A stretch of DNA of 36,506 bases, taken from JBEKIK01 sp050013075 (GTDB taxonomy: Bacteria > Planctomycetota > Planctomycetia > Pirellulales > Thermoguttaceae). The translations under genes and the position numbers were made by a program. The stretch's first letter is position 1, and each line of letters begins with the position of its first letter. Positions 25,048-33,525 of the stretch are shown here, in pieces. The notes beneath the pieces are model-generated. The model was not told where the DNA came from and made no database searches. It saw nothing but the letters and a program-made list of their open reading frames with translations. The stretch covers positions 1 through 36,506 of the forward strand of contig JBEKFZ010000038.1 in NCBI GenBank assembly GCA_050013075.1, written 5' to 3'.

Positions 25048-25821
25048 GTGCTGATTCTATTGACCAACGACGATGGGATATACGCGCCCGGCCTGGCGGC
25101 CCTGGCCCGGGAAATGCGTAATCTGGGCGAAGTGGCAGTAGTGGCCCCGGCAACCGAGCAAAGCGGGGTGGGCCATTCAATCACCTATCTCACGCCCCTG
25201 ATCGTCAAGGAGGTTTTTCACCACGACAGCCCAAAGGGCGAGGAGCGTTTAGGCTGGGCGGTCCAAGGCAGCCCGGCCGACTGCGTGAAAATCGGCATCC
25301 AGCAGTTTTGCCCCCGCCAACCCGATTTGGTGCTTAGCGGAATAAACAGCGGTTTGAACGCGGGCATAAACGTACTCTACTCCGGCACGGTAGCGGCGGC
25401 CATCGAAGGGGCTTTTTTCGGCATCACCAGCGTGGCGGTCTCGCTCGAATACGACGAACACGCCCAGTTCGACAAGGCCGCCCGGCTTGCCCGAATCATC
25501 ATCAAACAGATTTTGGAAAAAAAAGGCCTTGATCCGCATCTTTATAATTTGAATATCCCCACCGCGGCATTGGAAGGCATTCCTGAAATCTGCACCGTGC
25601 CCATGAACATTACCCGGTACATCGACCGTTTTGAAAAACGGGCCGATCCCTGGGGCCGCGATTACTACTGGCTGACCGGCGGACCGCCCACGGCCACGGC
25701 CGGACACGAAACAGATCTTTCCGCGCTGGCAAAAGGTAAAGTAGCCTTAACGCCGCTGGATTATAATATGACCAGGCAGTCAGTCCTGGCCGAAATGGAA
25801 AAATGGCAATTTACTATTTAG
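25048..25821 (+). CDS. surE: 5'-nucleotidase SurE
   Basis: SurE is a metal-dependent phosphatase that hydrolyses nucleoside 5'- and 3'-monophosphates and is linked to stationary-phase survival. The 257-residue protein starts LILLTNDDGIYAPGL with the metal-binding Asp8-Asp9 pair. It also has SGVGHSITY (phosphate loop region), GSPADCVKIGI and SGINSGLNAGINVLYSGTVA, all diagnostic. The start codon is GTG at 25048. An earlier start is impossible because the heptamer array and a run of C and T precede it directly, so there is no Shine-Dalgarno sequence. A lipoprotein gene follows 54 bases downstream on the same strand. Confidence 0.94.
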   Translation: MLILLTNDDGIYAPGLAALAREMRNLGEVAVVAPATEQSGVGHSITYLTPLIVKEVFHHDSPKGEERLGWAVQGSPADCVKIGIQQFCPRQPDLVLSGINSGLNAGINVLYSGTVAAAIEGAFFGITSVAVSLEYDEHAQFDKAARLARIIIKQILEKKGLDPHLYNLNIPTAALEGIPEICTVPMNITRYIDRFEKRADPWGRDYYWLTGGPPTATAGHETDLSALAKGKVALTPLDYNMTRQSVLAEMEKWQFTI

Positions 25822-25875
25822 CCCCGGGTGAATACACCCGGGGGCAGAATTATCGACAACGAAAGGGACAAGGTT

Positions 25876-26421
25876 ATGCGTAAATTAATCACTGCTACTT
25901 TGTTACTCGCCTTTTCCGCGGGTTGCGGCAATTCGACATCGCAGAACACAGCCCAAACCCCAAGCGAAAAGCCGGCGCCCAGTCAGACGGAAAAGAAAAA
26001 GCCGGCGGCGCTGCCTCCTGCGCCGCCGCCTGAAGCCTTCACCGCGGCGGAGCGAAAGCCGGCTGCGACGCCGCCAAAGACAAATACAGGGCCGGTTTCG
26101 CCCACGCCACCGCCGGGCATGACAATGGAAAAGGCCGATGTCGGCTCGGGCGCTAAAGGCCGCGGATACGGCGGGGGCATTATCGCCACGGATGTAGCCA
26201 CGTACTTCAGGACCCAGGAGAGGGTCATGTTTACAATCACCATTCCCGACTGCATCCGCGCCTACAAGTTCGAACACGACTTCAAGGGACCGAAGTCAAA
26301 CGAAGAGTTCATGGAAAAGGTCATCAAAAAAAACAATATCCACTTGCCCGACTTGCCACCGGGCCATAGTTATCTCTACGATCCCAAGGAAGAGCAATTG
26401 ATGGTTGTAAAGCCGGGGTAA
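25876..26421 (+). CDS. Lipoprotein with proline-rich linker
   Basis: The start at ATG 25876 gives 181 residues and a lipoprotein signal: MRKLITATLLLAFSAGC, with the lipobox FSAGC and lipidated Cys17. AAAGGGACAAGG precedes it. A flexible Pro/Ala/Lys-rich linker runs to about residue 90. The folded C-terminus includes RTQERVMFTITIPDCIRAYK, then KSNEEFMEKVIKKNNIHLPD and YLYDPKEEQLMVVKPG. This last block recalls a domain seen in planctomycete exported proteins (EFM..II..N.I.LP.LP.G..Y.YDP....L.V). The recollection was not checked by search and no function is known. It lies close behind surE and may share its transcript. An upstream in-frame ATG at 25828 is rejected because it would bury the signal peptide. 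Confidence 0.82.
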   Translation: MRKLITATLLLAFSAGCGNSTSQNTAQTPSEKPAPSQTEKKKPAALPPAPPPEAFTAAERKPAATPPKTNTGPVSPTPPPGMTMEKADVGSGAKGRGYGGGIIATDVATYFRTQERVMFTITIPDCIRAYKFEHDFKGPKSNEEFMEKVIKKNNIHLPDLPPGHSYLYDPKEEQLMVVKPG

Positions 26422-26658
26422 GAAATTAACGGCGGGCGGCAGACAATGCGCGCTGATCGGTGCTTGGATGCAACTTCGTTCGCCGATCAAGGACAGCTTT
26501 ATGATCCTGTTGGTGGGAAAATAAGGCGGCTATCCGGCGGTTACCCGAAAGATATAATTACTCTAGATGATTTATATGATATAGCAACTGAGATTCCATA
26601 TCACGATAGTCGCCGGACAAGGCATCCGTTGACCAAATCCGCGATTTGGAGAAACAAC
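26422..26658 (+). other. Spacer before the Cys-rich protein gene
   Basis: The frame of the next gene is open back to an ATG at 26446, but this part has no ribosome site and no conserved look. It probably holds the promoter. AT-rich sequence at 26560-26600 (ATATAATTACTCTAG) contains -10-like hexamers. Confidence 0.35.
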
Positions 26659-26970
26659 ATGTCAGAAAAACCCAGATTCTACATTTTAACTCCGGAAGGC
26701 GTAATTCCTCCCGACACCTTCGTCCTTGCCGAAGTGCAGCCCATAAAAATCCTGGACGGTTGCCTCCTGGTCGTTCACGAGGCAACCCACAGGCAGTTGA
26801 CCGTCCACGGCACCAGGCTCATCCCCATCAACGACCCGGCCGTGGCGTCGCTGAAACACAAGCACAGCGTGTGCTCGAAATGTGGAAAGGTCGAGGGCGT
26901 CGTGTTGGACAAAGTATCATGCCCCAACCACCACGGAATCAATTGCGGGCTGCTCGAAACCAAAAAATGA
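26659..26970 (+). CDS. Small Cys/His-rich protein, possible metal site
   Basis: The protein has 103 residues, starting at ATG 26659 with GGAGA eight bases upstream. The first 65 residues look like a beta-rich domain (ILTPEGVIPPDTFVLAEVQP followed by IKILDGCLLVVHEA). The C-terminus carries VCSKCGK (Cys72, Cys75), then SCPNHHGINCG (Cys88, His91, His92, Cys96). Four cysteines in two pairs suggest a zinc ribbon or similar metal knuckle, possibly for nucleic-acid or protein binding. No signal peptide is present, so it is probably cytoplasmic. The family was not recognised. It stands between a lipoprotein and a secreted GH35 enzyme, and there is no evidence of shared function. Confidence 0.7.
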   Translation: MSEKPRFYILTPEGVIPPDTFVLAEVQPIKILDGCLLVVHEATHRQLTVHGTRLIPINDPAVASLKHKHSVCSKCGKVEGVVLDKVSCPNHHGINCGLLETKK

Positions 26971-27031
26971 TGAGCGATTAAGAGTCAAGGATAGATAAAA
27001 AATAATTCTCCCGGTAGCACGGCGCACGACA

Positions 27032-29518
27032 ATGCAAGACTGCCGTCCTTCAACGACCGCTATGGTTTCCGCACTGATATTAGTTTCGCTGGGCGGAATG
27101 GCGAGGGCCGATGCTTACGAAATCGACGTGCGAGCCGATCAACGCGTCATCCGCAACGGGCATCTGGAATTGGGCCCCACAACCAACGCCTCTGGCCACA
27201 GCCTCGACGCCAACAGCCTTTACTTCCTCCGCGACGGCCGGCCGTGGCTGCCGGTGATGGGCGAAATCCATTACACCCGCGTGCCGCGCGAGGATTGGGA
27301 CGAAGCGATCCTGAAGATGAAGGCCGACGGCATCGAGATCATCGCCACTTACATTTTCTGGATTCATCACGAGGAAGTAGAAGGACAATTCGACTGGTCG
27401 GGGAACCGCTCGCTCAGGGATTTCGTCGCGGCCTGCCGGCGCCACGGATTATACGTGCTCGCCCGCATAGGTCCCTGGTGTCACGGCGAGGTACGCAATG
27501 GGGGATTTCCAGACTGGTTGCTCGAAAAGGCATCGAAAAAGGAATTAAAAACCCGTTCCGCCGATGCGAATTACCTGAAATACGTCGATCGCCTGTATCG
27601 CGAAATCGGCAAGCAGCTTGAAGGACTTTATTTCAAGGACGGCGGCCCGGTCCTGGGCGTGCAATTGGAGAACGAACAGTACTTCAACAACCGCGGCGGG
27701 TATGAGTACATGAAGGCACTCAAACGCCTGGCCATCAGGGCTGGCATCGAGGTTCCATTTTACACCTGCACGGGTTGGCCGGGCATCATGCGCGGGCAAA
27801 AGGAGTTTCTGCCCATGGCCGGCGCGTACCCGGACGCACCCTGGGACAAGAGCACCAAACAGTTCATTCAGGACGTTTTCCGTTTCACCCCGCTCAGGAA
27901 CGATCCGCTGATCGGCGCGGATCTGTTGGGAAAAAATGAAAATGATAAAGATCCGCTGGCCGACAATCTTTATCCCAACGCCAACGCGGAATTGGGCGGC
28001 GGCGTTCAGGTGACGTATCATCGCCGGCCGGTAATCGCCGCGGAGGACGCCGTGTCGATCGCCTTCGCAAAACTCGGCTCCGGCGCCAATATGCTCGGAT
28101 ACTATATGTTCCACGGCGGAGTCAATCCCGAAGGAAAACTCTCAACCTTGCAAGAATCGAGGGCCACGAAATATCCAAACGATTGCCCGATTATCAGTTA
28201 TGATTTTCAGGCGCCGTTGGGCGAGTGGGGACAAGTGCGGGAATCATACTACCATTTTCGCCCTATCCATTATTTCATCAACGACTTCGGGTCCGAGTTG
28301 GCGCCGATGTACGCTTTTTTCCCCGCAGTGCAGCCAAAAGGTCCGAAGGACAACGAAACCCTGCGCTGCGCAGCCCGGGCGAAAGACGGCCGCGGTTTCG
28401 TGTTTCTTTCCAACTATCAGCGCTACGGCGACATGCAGGACCTGAAAGACGTGCAAGTAGAACTTGTCTTAAAGGATGGCCGTCTCAAAATCCCCCAGAC
28501 GCCGGTAACACTGCCGAAAAACGCCATGGCCATCTGGCCGTTTAATCTCCAACTGGCCGATGCCAAATTGATATACTCCACCGCGCAGCCGTTGTGCGTG
28601 GTGAACAATGGGGACGAACGGCTTTTTGTATTCTTCGCCGCAGGGTGCGTGCAGCCGCAATACGTGTTCGACACACAGAGCGTGAAAGAAGTAAGCGGCG
28701 ACAACGGCACATTGGATATCAATCGCAAGGAAGGACGAATCCAAGTCGACGCAACCCGGCCGGGCACGGATTGCCTGCTGCGCGTAACGACCGCGAAGGG
28801 CGATTCGTTGAAAGTGCTCACGCTCACGCGGCAACAGGCGCTGCATTGCTGGCGCGGAATCCTTTGGGGCCGAACTCGCCTGGTGCTGACCGATTGCACG
28901 CTGATTCCCACGGAAATGGAATTGCGACTGCGCTCGGCCGGTTCCGCCAAATTGGAGTTCGCCATTTATCCAGACGATACAATGCTTTTCAACAACGGTT
29001 TGAAGCCGCAGCGGACGGCGGACGGCATATTCACACGCTACTTGGTGCAATTGCCCGAGCGAAGCATCGCCGTATCCTTTAGTCCTTGCGACACGGACGT
29101 GCCGCCGATGCCGGCCGAATTGGCGGCCGCGCCGCAACCCGGCCCGCAGTATGACGTGAAATACCGGCCTTTGCCCGGCAGCCGCAACTGGCGTCTGGGC
29201 ATTCCGCCGGACGCCCTGGCCGGCTTGAACAATGTTTTCCTGCAATTCGATCTTAGCGGCGATACAGCCGCGCTGTATCTCGACGACAAGCTGATTGACG
29301 ACTGGTTCATCTTTGGTCCGCCTTTTACGGTCGGATTGAAACACTTTGCCGGGGAACTTGGGCGCGGCAAGTTCAAGCTGCAACTCATGCCGTTGACCGA
29401 GAAGCGGAATATCTTCCTGGAATATCCGGAGCTTAAAACCAGCGGCCTGAAAGCCGAAATCAAAGGCATAACAGCCCTGCCCGAATACGAAATTACGGCG
29501 ATGGCCGCGGAGAAGTGA
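27032..29518 (+). CDS. Secreted GH35-type beta-galactosidase-like glycoside hydrolase
   Basis: GH35 enzymes remove terminal beta-galactose from oligo- or polysaccharides with retention. The 828-residue protein has a signal peptide ending at about ARA|DA; the ATG at 27062, ten codons in, is an equally likely start. The TIM barrel begins with LPVMGEIHYTRVPREDWDEA and continues TYIFWIHHEEVEGQFDWSG and RIGPWCHGEVRNGGFPDWL. The acid/base is Glu215 in QLENEQY and the probable nucleophile Glu320 in NAELGGGVQVTYHRRP. The C-terminal 400 residues are beta-sandwich-like, including a jelly-roll near the end. Export suggests degradation of environmental galactans or other glycans. The gene stands alone, without a transporter or SusC/D-like partner. 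Confidence 0.9.
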   Translation: MQDCRPSTTAMVSALILVSLGGMARADAYEIDVRADQRVIRNGHLELGPTTNASGHSLDANSLYFLRDGRPWLPVMGEIHYTRVPREDWDEAILKMKADGIEIIATYIFWIHHEEVEGQFDWSGNRSLRDFVAACRRHGLYVLARIGPWCHGEVRNGGFPDWLLEKASKKELKTRSADANYLKYVDRLYREIGKQLEGLYFKDGGPVLGVQLENEQYFNNRGGYEYMKALKRLAIRAGIEVPFYTCTGWPGIMRGQKEFLPMAGAYPDAPWDKSTKQFIQDVFRFTPLRNDPLIGADLLGKNENDKDPLADNLYPNANAELGGGVQVTYHRRPVIAAEDAVSIAFAKLGSGANMLGYYMFHGGVNPEGKLSTLQESRATKYPNDCPIISYDFQAPLGEWGQVRESYYHFRPIHYFINDFGSELAPMYAFFPAVQPKGPKDNETLRCAARAKDGRGFVFLSNYQRYGDMQDLKDVQVELVLKDGRLKIPQTPVTLPKNAMAIWPFNLQLADAKLIYSTAQPLCVVNNGDERLFVFFAAGCVQPQYVFDTQSVKEVSGDNGTLDINRKEGRIQVDATRPGTDCLLRVTTAKGDSLKVLTLTRQQALHCWRGILWGRTRLVLTDCTLIPTEMELRLRSAGSAKLEFAIYPDDTMLFNNGLKPQRTADGIFTRYLVQLPERSIAVSFSPCDTDVPPMPAELAAAPQPGPQYDVKYRPLPGSRNWRLGIPPDALAGLNNVFLQFDLSGDTAALYLDDKLIDDWFIFGPPFTVGLKHFAGELGRGKFKLQLMPLTEKRNIFLEYPELKTSGLKAEIKGITALPEYEITAMAAEK

Positions 29519-29559
29519 AAGTATCTATTGCGGATACTCTAGTCCATTATCCGGGCCGA

Positions 29560-29677
29560 CACGGCCCGGCTCTGAAACACGGCCCGGCTCTGAAACACGG
29601 CCCGGCTCTGAAACACGGCCCGGCTCTGAAACACGGCCCGGCTCTGAAACACGGCCCAACTCTAAAACACGGCCCGG
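29560..29677 (+). repeat. 18-bp tandem repeat, six copies and a part
   Basis: The unit CACGGCCCGGCTCTGAAA occurs five times without change (29560-29649), once with four substitutions (29650-29667), and then as a 10-base fragment. A partial copy (ACACGG, CCGGGCCG) may precede it. No spacers occur, so it is not a CRISPR. The unit is a multiple of three, and the frame through it is open (HGPALK repeated) from a GTG overlapping the GH35 stop, but nothing else supports translation. Confidence 0.9.
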
Positions 29678-29790
29678 GACTTGCGTTAGTATCGGAAAGC
29701 CCCCTTTTTCAACGGGAAATTTGAGAAAATGAGGCGTTTTGGATACAATAAAGGTTGTCGCGTTGACATTTTTCAACAGGTTTTACTACC

Positions 29791-30444
29791 ATGAGATGGC
29801 ATATTGCAGTTCTAGTCTTTATACCGGCTATGGCGGCGATAACTGCCGCACAGGCCGGGTCCGATTGCCGCGTTGTTCTTTGCAGCGAGTCGGAGGAATC
29901 GTCCTGGATTTTCCGGCCCTCGTTTTTCAGTCACGATCCGGATAACGGCAAACGAGTTGCCCAGTACGAGCCGGAACAGACTTCATATTATCGGGACGAT
30001 CCGACTTATCTGGAAAGCGGATATCGCCACTATCAGTTTGAGATCGTAGGCCGGGGCGGCACCGCCGACCGGATGCACGTTGTGCAGACTTGGGGACTGG
30101 GCGATTTGATCCGGCCGTACGGCGAATGGGAATATCCGTTCCGCGCCGGGGCCACGCCTTACGGACCTTGGGGTAATCCGCAGGGACCCTGGACGATGCC
30201 CTTCGATTCCTGGCAGAATCCATACGGGCTGATGCAGCATCTGCCGAACCCGGGTTGGAACATCGGTCCTAACCAGTACGGATCGGGAACAGGTGTTCCA
30301 TACGGCGGATCGCCGGGATACGGACCGGGGTACGGATCAGGGGCGGGATACGGAAATGGAACGGGATATGGATCTGGATATGGACACGGCGGAGGACAGA
30401 CGCCGTATACACCGCCGCCATCCCCTGGACCAGGCAACTATTAG
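29791..30444 (+). CDS. Secreted Gly/Tyr/Pro-rich protein
   Basis: The 217-residue protein has a signal peptide (MRWHIAVLVFIPAMAAITAA, cleavage near AQA|GS). The following domain (24-115) contains two Cys (DCRVVLC), many aromatic residues and YEPEQTSYYRDDPTYLESGY. From about 118 on, the sequence is low complexity: first Pro/Trp/Gly (YGPWGNPQGPWTMPF), then YGSG/YGPG-type repeats, then a proline tail. Such Gly/Tyr tails occur in structural or surface-exposed proteins. No enzyme motif is visible and the family was not recognised. No good ribosome site precedes the ATG. A terminator lies 24 bases after the stop, so the gene is probably a single transcript. Confidence 0.75.
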   Translation: MRWHIAVLVFIPAMAAITAAQAGSDCRVVLCSESEESSWIFRPSFFSHDPDNGKRVAQYEPEQTSYYRDDPTYLESGYRHYQFEIVGRGGTADRMHVVQTWGLGDLIRPYGEWEYPFRAGATPYGPWGNPQGPWTMPFDSWQNPYGLMQHLPNPGWNIGPNQYGSGTGVPYGGSPGYGPGYGSGAGYGNGTGYGSGYGHGGGQTPYTPPPSPGPGNY

Positions 30445-30467
30445 ACAACTATAATAGTTAATAGTCT

Positions 30468-30506
30468 ACACCACGAAGTCGCCGAGGACACTCCGTGGTG
30501 TTTTTT
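30468..30506 (+). terminator. Intrinsic terminator after the Gly/Tyr-rich gene
   Basis: ACACCACG (30468-30475) pairs with CGTGGTGT (30494-30501), followed by six T in total. Just upstream, around the stop codon, sits another small inverted repeat (CTATTA...TAATAG enclosing AACTATAATAGTT). Confidence 0.75.
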
Positions 30507-30528
30507 CAGTTGTTTATGAGAATCTAAC

Positions 30529-30759
30529 ATGCCGATCTACGAATACGCTTGCCGCGGTTGCGGTCATGAATTTGAATTTTTAGTTCGCGGCGGTGAAACG
30601 CCGAGTTGTCCGGCGTGCGGCCAAACGGACTTAACGAAGAACTTCAGCCCGCCGGCCGCCCATACCGGCAGTCGAAAAGACCCCGCCTGCCCGGCAAAAG
30701 ATTCCTGCGGCGCGCCCCGCTGCGGCGGTCAGAGTTGCGGCATGGCCCAGTGGATGTAG
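30529..30759 (+). CDS. FmdB-family zinc ribbon protein
   Basis: The 76-residue protein begins MPIYEYACRGCGHEFEFLVR, the FmdB/CxxC_CXXC_SSSS signature. Two Cys pairs (Cys8/Cys11 and Cys27/Cys30) form a zinc ribbon. A second Cys-rich tail (DPACPAKDSCGAPRCGGQSC) may bind a further metal. FmdB was named as a regulator of formamidase genes, but most homologues have no proven role. The gene lies between two terminators and is therefore probably its own transcription unit. It is convergent with the secreted unknown that follows. Confidence 0.88.
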   Translation: MPIYEYACRGCGHEFEFLVRGGETPSCPACGQTDLTKNFSPPAAHTGSRKDPACPAKDSCGAPRCGGQSCGMAQWM

Positions 30760-30805
30760 CTTTCAGCCATCAGCATCGCGCATCTTTTTGACCGATGGAC
30801 TAAAC

Positions 30806-30837
30806 AAAAAACCACCGGCGAAAACCGGTGGTTTTTC
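30806..30837. terminator. Bidirectional terminator
   Basis: AAAAACCACCGG (30807-30818) and CCGGTGGTTTTT (30825-30836) form a 12-bp stem with A-tract and T-tract on either side. It can end transcripts from both the FmdB gene (+) and the convergent gene (-). Confidence 0.85.
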
Positions 30838-30881
30838 AGTAATTTTCAAGCCGGAATCTTTAATCCGAAACCGCTTGCCTT

Positions 30882-31760
30882 TTACGGTATGATCGCGGCC
30901 CCTGCAATCCAGGCGCCCGCCTCGAACACGCCGGCGCGGATGCTAAGCGGCAAGGGATCGAGCATGTAAGGGGCGCAATCGCCCGGGCGATAGTAGCCCA
31001 AGCTGTACATGCACTCGTCGGGCAATTCGAGTCCCATCTTGTAAGGCAAGATGGGCACGGTGAGGTAAAAGCGAGCGGCCGAGGCAAACGGCTGCAACCA
31101 AGGGCCCAGCGTATGTCCGTATCGCTCCACTTGTACGTCTTCGAAGTACAACGGGTGGTGGCACAAAGCGGATGCCGTCCAGGTGAAAGTGACCGGCGCC
31201 CAGGATCGGGGCCGGAAGTCATCGCCTCCCCAGGGACAATCCTTGGGCAGATCGCCCGGCGAGGGCGTGATGCTCGTCGTCAATTGAGAGATTTTCTTCA
31301 GGTCTTTGACCGATAGACAGCCGTCTTTGAGGTCCGGATTCTTGGCGGCCAATGCCTCCTCCAAGGTCTGACCACCTATGTTTGGACCTTTGGAATTATC
31401 GGGCTTCAATTGCGTGCCAATCTCTTTTTCCTTAGCAACTGAAGATTTAACGCCGGCGGATTCTGAATCCGCGGCCGTCTTCTTGTCGCCAAGGGGATTG
31501 TCTAACGAGCCGGAGGCTGATTGTCGGGAATTATCCGCCAGCGGCGCTAGCGTCCATCGGACGGGGTGCTCGATTTGCGTCACGTTTTCCCCGGCGTCGC
31601 CCGGTTCCGCATCGTAGGACAGCCATATCAATTTTCCGCTGGATTTAGTCGTTGTATAACCGGCCTTCTTTATCTCGCTTGTTCCCGAGGCGGCGCCGTT
31701 GCCGCCGGCATTCGCGGCGCCGGTTGCGGCAAGCCAAGCGGCCAAGGTAAAAGCGGCCAT
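30882..31760 (-). CDS. Secreted protein of unknown function
   Basis: Starting at ATG 31760, the 292-residue product begins MAAFTLAAWLAATGAANA, a clean signal peptide. The longer open frame upstream overlaps guaB and is not used. Residues 25-150 are polar and low in structure. A conserved-looking C-terminal domain follows: DCPWGGDDFRPRSWAPVTFT, HHPLYFEDVQVERYGH, then CMYSLGYYRPGDCAPYMLDP and a hydrophobic end. The mix of Cys, Tyr and Pro suggests a disulfide-bonded exported domain, possibly membrane-associated. No named family was recognised. It begins 43 bases after the guaB stop in the same direction, so it may be in the guaB transcript, although no functional link is evident. Confidence 0.75.
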   Translation of the reverse strand: MAAFTLAAWLAATGAANAGGNGAASGTSEIKKAGYTTTKSSGKLIWLSYDAEPGDAGENVTQIEHPVRWTLAPLADNSRQSASGSLDNPLGDKKTAADSESAGVKSSVAKEKEIGTQLKPDNSKGPNIGGQTLEEALAAKNPDLKDGCLSVKDLKKISQLTTSITPSPGDLPKDCPWGGDDFRPRSWAPVTFTWTASALCHHPLYFEDVQVERYGHTLGPWLQPFASAARFYLTVPILPYKMGLELPDECMYSLGYYRPGDCAPYMLDPLPLSIRAGVFEAGAWIAGAAIIP

Positions 31761-31803
31761 GACAGCCAGTGTTTTTAATCTCCAAAGACATTCCTTAGGC
31801 GAA

Positions 31804-33288
31804 TCAGTTGTCGTCGCCCCGGGCGTACTCCGTACTATAATTCGGCGCTTCCTGCGTAATAATGATGTCATGAGGATGACTCTCCCGTACACTGGCAGGT
31901 GAAACCTGGAGGAACCGTGCCCTGCCGCGTAGTTCCTCGATCGTTTTAGTTCCGCAATATCCCATTCCAGCCCGTAGTCCGCCCACGAGCTGATATACAA
32001 ACGGTCCCAAAGCGCCTTTGAACGGCACCCGGCCTTCCACTCCCTCGGGAACCAGTTTGTCGGGCCCGCGACTAGTGCTCCCTTGACGGTAGCGTTCGCT
32101 GGAACCGTGGACCATGGCCCCCAAGGAGCCCATTCCTCGATATACCTTAAATGTTCGACCCTGATATAAAATTTGTGCGCCGGGGCTTTCCTGCAATCCG
32201 GCGAACAACCCTCCGATCATCACTACGTTGGCCCCGGCGGCAATGGCTTTGGTAATGTCGCCGGAGTAACGTATGCCGCCATCGGCAACGATGGGTATCT
32301 GTTTTTTCTCGGCAACTTGTGCGGCCTGCCAAATTGCGGAAATCTGCGGGACGCCTACGCCGGAAATCACCCGAGTGGTGCAAATCGAGCCCGGTCCTAT
32401 GCCGACTTTAACGGCATCGACCCCGGCCTCGATCAGGTCTTTGCATCCATCGGCGGTGGCCACGTTGCCGGCCACGATGTCGATGTCCCATTGTTTTTTT
32501 ATCTCCCTGACGGTCTCGATCACGTTTAGCGAATGGCCGTGGGCGCTATCGACCACGATTACATCCACGCCTTTGCGTATCAGGCCTTCGACCCGATCAT
32601 AGTTGTGTACTCCGACGCCTGCTCCTACTCTCAGCCTACCTTGCCCATCTTTACAGGCTTGCGGAAACCTCCGCATCATATCAATGTCTTTAATTGTAAT
32701 TAGTCCCGTCAACCTAAAATTTTCGTCAATCAGCAAAAGTTTCTCTACCTTTTTTGTCATTAAAATCTTTTCAGCTTCCTCAAGCGTTACGGTCCCCGTA
32801 GCCGTAACCAGATTCTCTTTGGTCATAACCTCGGAAATGGGCCGGTCGCCAGTTTCCAGGAAGCGGAGGTCTCGGCGGGTGAGAATTCCCACCAGATGGC
32901 CCCCGTTAGTGGTAATAGGCAACCCGGAAACGTTATATTGGGCCATGATTTCCCGGGCACGGCCGACCGTGGCATTCGGGGGAAGAGTCTGCGGATCGAA
33001 AATTATCCCGTTGGCCGAGCGTTTGACCTTCTCAACCTCTTCAATTTGCCGTTCGAGCGACATATTCTTGTGTATTATGCCCACCCCCCCCTCCCGGGCC
33101 AGGGCAATGGCCATCTCCGCCTCGGTGACCGTGTCCATGGGCGAACTGACCAGGGGAAGGTTCAAGGTAATACGTCGAGTCAAGCGGGTGGTGACATCCA
33201 CTTCGGCCGGGACGACATCGCTATAGCGGGGTTCCAAAAGCACGTCGTCAAAGGTAAGGCCCTGGTATTGGCAGATATTTTCTCTCAT
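31804..33288 (-). CDS. guaB: Inosine-5'-monophosphate dehydrogenase
   Basis: GuaB oxidises IMP to XMP with NAD+, the committed step to GMP. With the start at 33288 (MRENICQYQGLTFDDVLLEP) the protein has 494 residues. GGAGG lies about 11 bases upstream, while the longer open frame to 33411 has no support. The catalytic barrel is interrupted by a CBS pair at about 95-205 (LVGILTRRDLRF, LTGLITIKDIDM). NAD and IMP sites include DSAHGHS (247-253), AGNVAT and the catalytic loop GIGPGSICTTR with Cys303. The mobile flap (RYRQGS, VPEGVEGRVPFKG) is complete. It supplies XMP to GuaA, encoded 7 kb away. Confidence 0.97.
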   Translation of the reverse strand: MRENICQYQGLTFDDVLLEPRYSDVVPAEVDVTTRLTRRITLNLPLVSSPMDTVTEAEMAIALAREGGVGIIHKNMSLERQIEEVEKVKRSANGIIFDPQTLPPNATVGRAREIMAQYNVSGLPITTNGGHLVGILTRRDLRFLETGDRPISEVMTKENLVTATGTVTLEEAEKILMTKKVEKLLLIDENFRLTGLITIKDIDMMRRFPQACKDGQGRLRVGAGVGVHNYDRVEGLIRKGVDVIVVDSAHGHSLNVIETVREIKKQWDIDIVAGNVATADGCKDLIEAGVDAVKVGIGPGSICTTRVISGVGVPQISAIWQAAQVAEKKQIPIVADGGIRYSGDITKAIAAGANVVMIGGLFAGLQESPGAQILYQGRTFKVYRGMGSLGAMVHGSSERYRQGSTSRGPDKLVPEGVEGRVPFKGALGPFVYQLVGGLRAGMGYCGTKTIEELRGRARFLQVSPASVRESHPHDIIITQEAPNYSTEYARGDDN

Positions 33289-33525
33289 GGCAAGCGGTCC
33301 TCCACTGGGAAAGCTGACTGTAAACCCAAAATTATCGCCGTCGGCCACAAAATTGCAATGAGGGCATTGGGCAGAGGCGAGGGAGGAGGGGCGGGTAACA
33401 AGCGTTGGCATGTCATCTGTATAACACCCGTCTTTACTGGAATGTGATACAAGTATAATGCGAGTATAAGATGTAAGTTCGAGTTCCTAATGTTCGACTT
33501 ATCTTTTTGCTGTGAGGTGTTTGCC

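Noticed and set aside
26446..26658. N-terminal extension of the Cys-rich protein
   Set aside because: GGAGA fits the inner ATG at 26659. The extension lacks a ribosome site and looks non-coding.
29560..29677. CRISPR array
   Set aside because: The repeats are contiguous without spacers and there are no cas genes in the window.
29515..29724. Open frame through the 18-bp tandem array (repeated HGPALK)
   Set aside because: The unit length is a multiple of three, so an open frame is automatic. There is no separate ribosome site and no homology, and it is kept only as a finding to test.
33289..33411. Upstream extension of guaB (with CPHC)
   Set aside because: IMP dehydrogenases start at the MRENICQ-like position, which has its own GGAGG. 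The extension is best read as leader.
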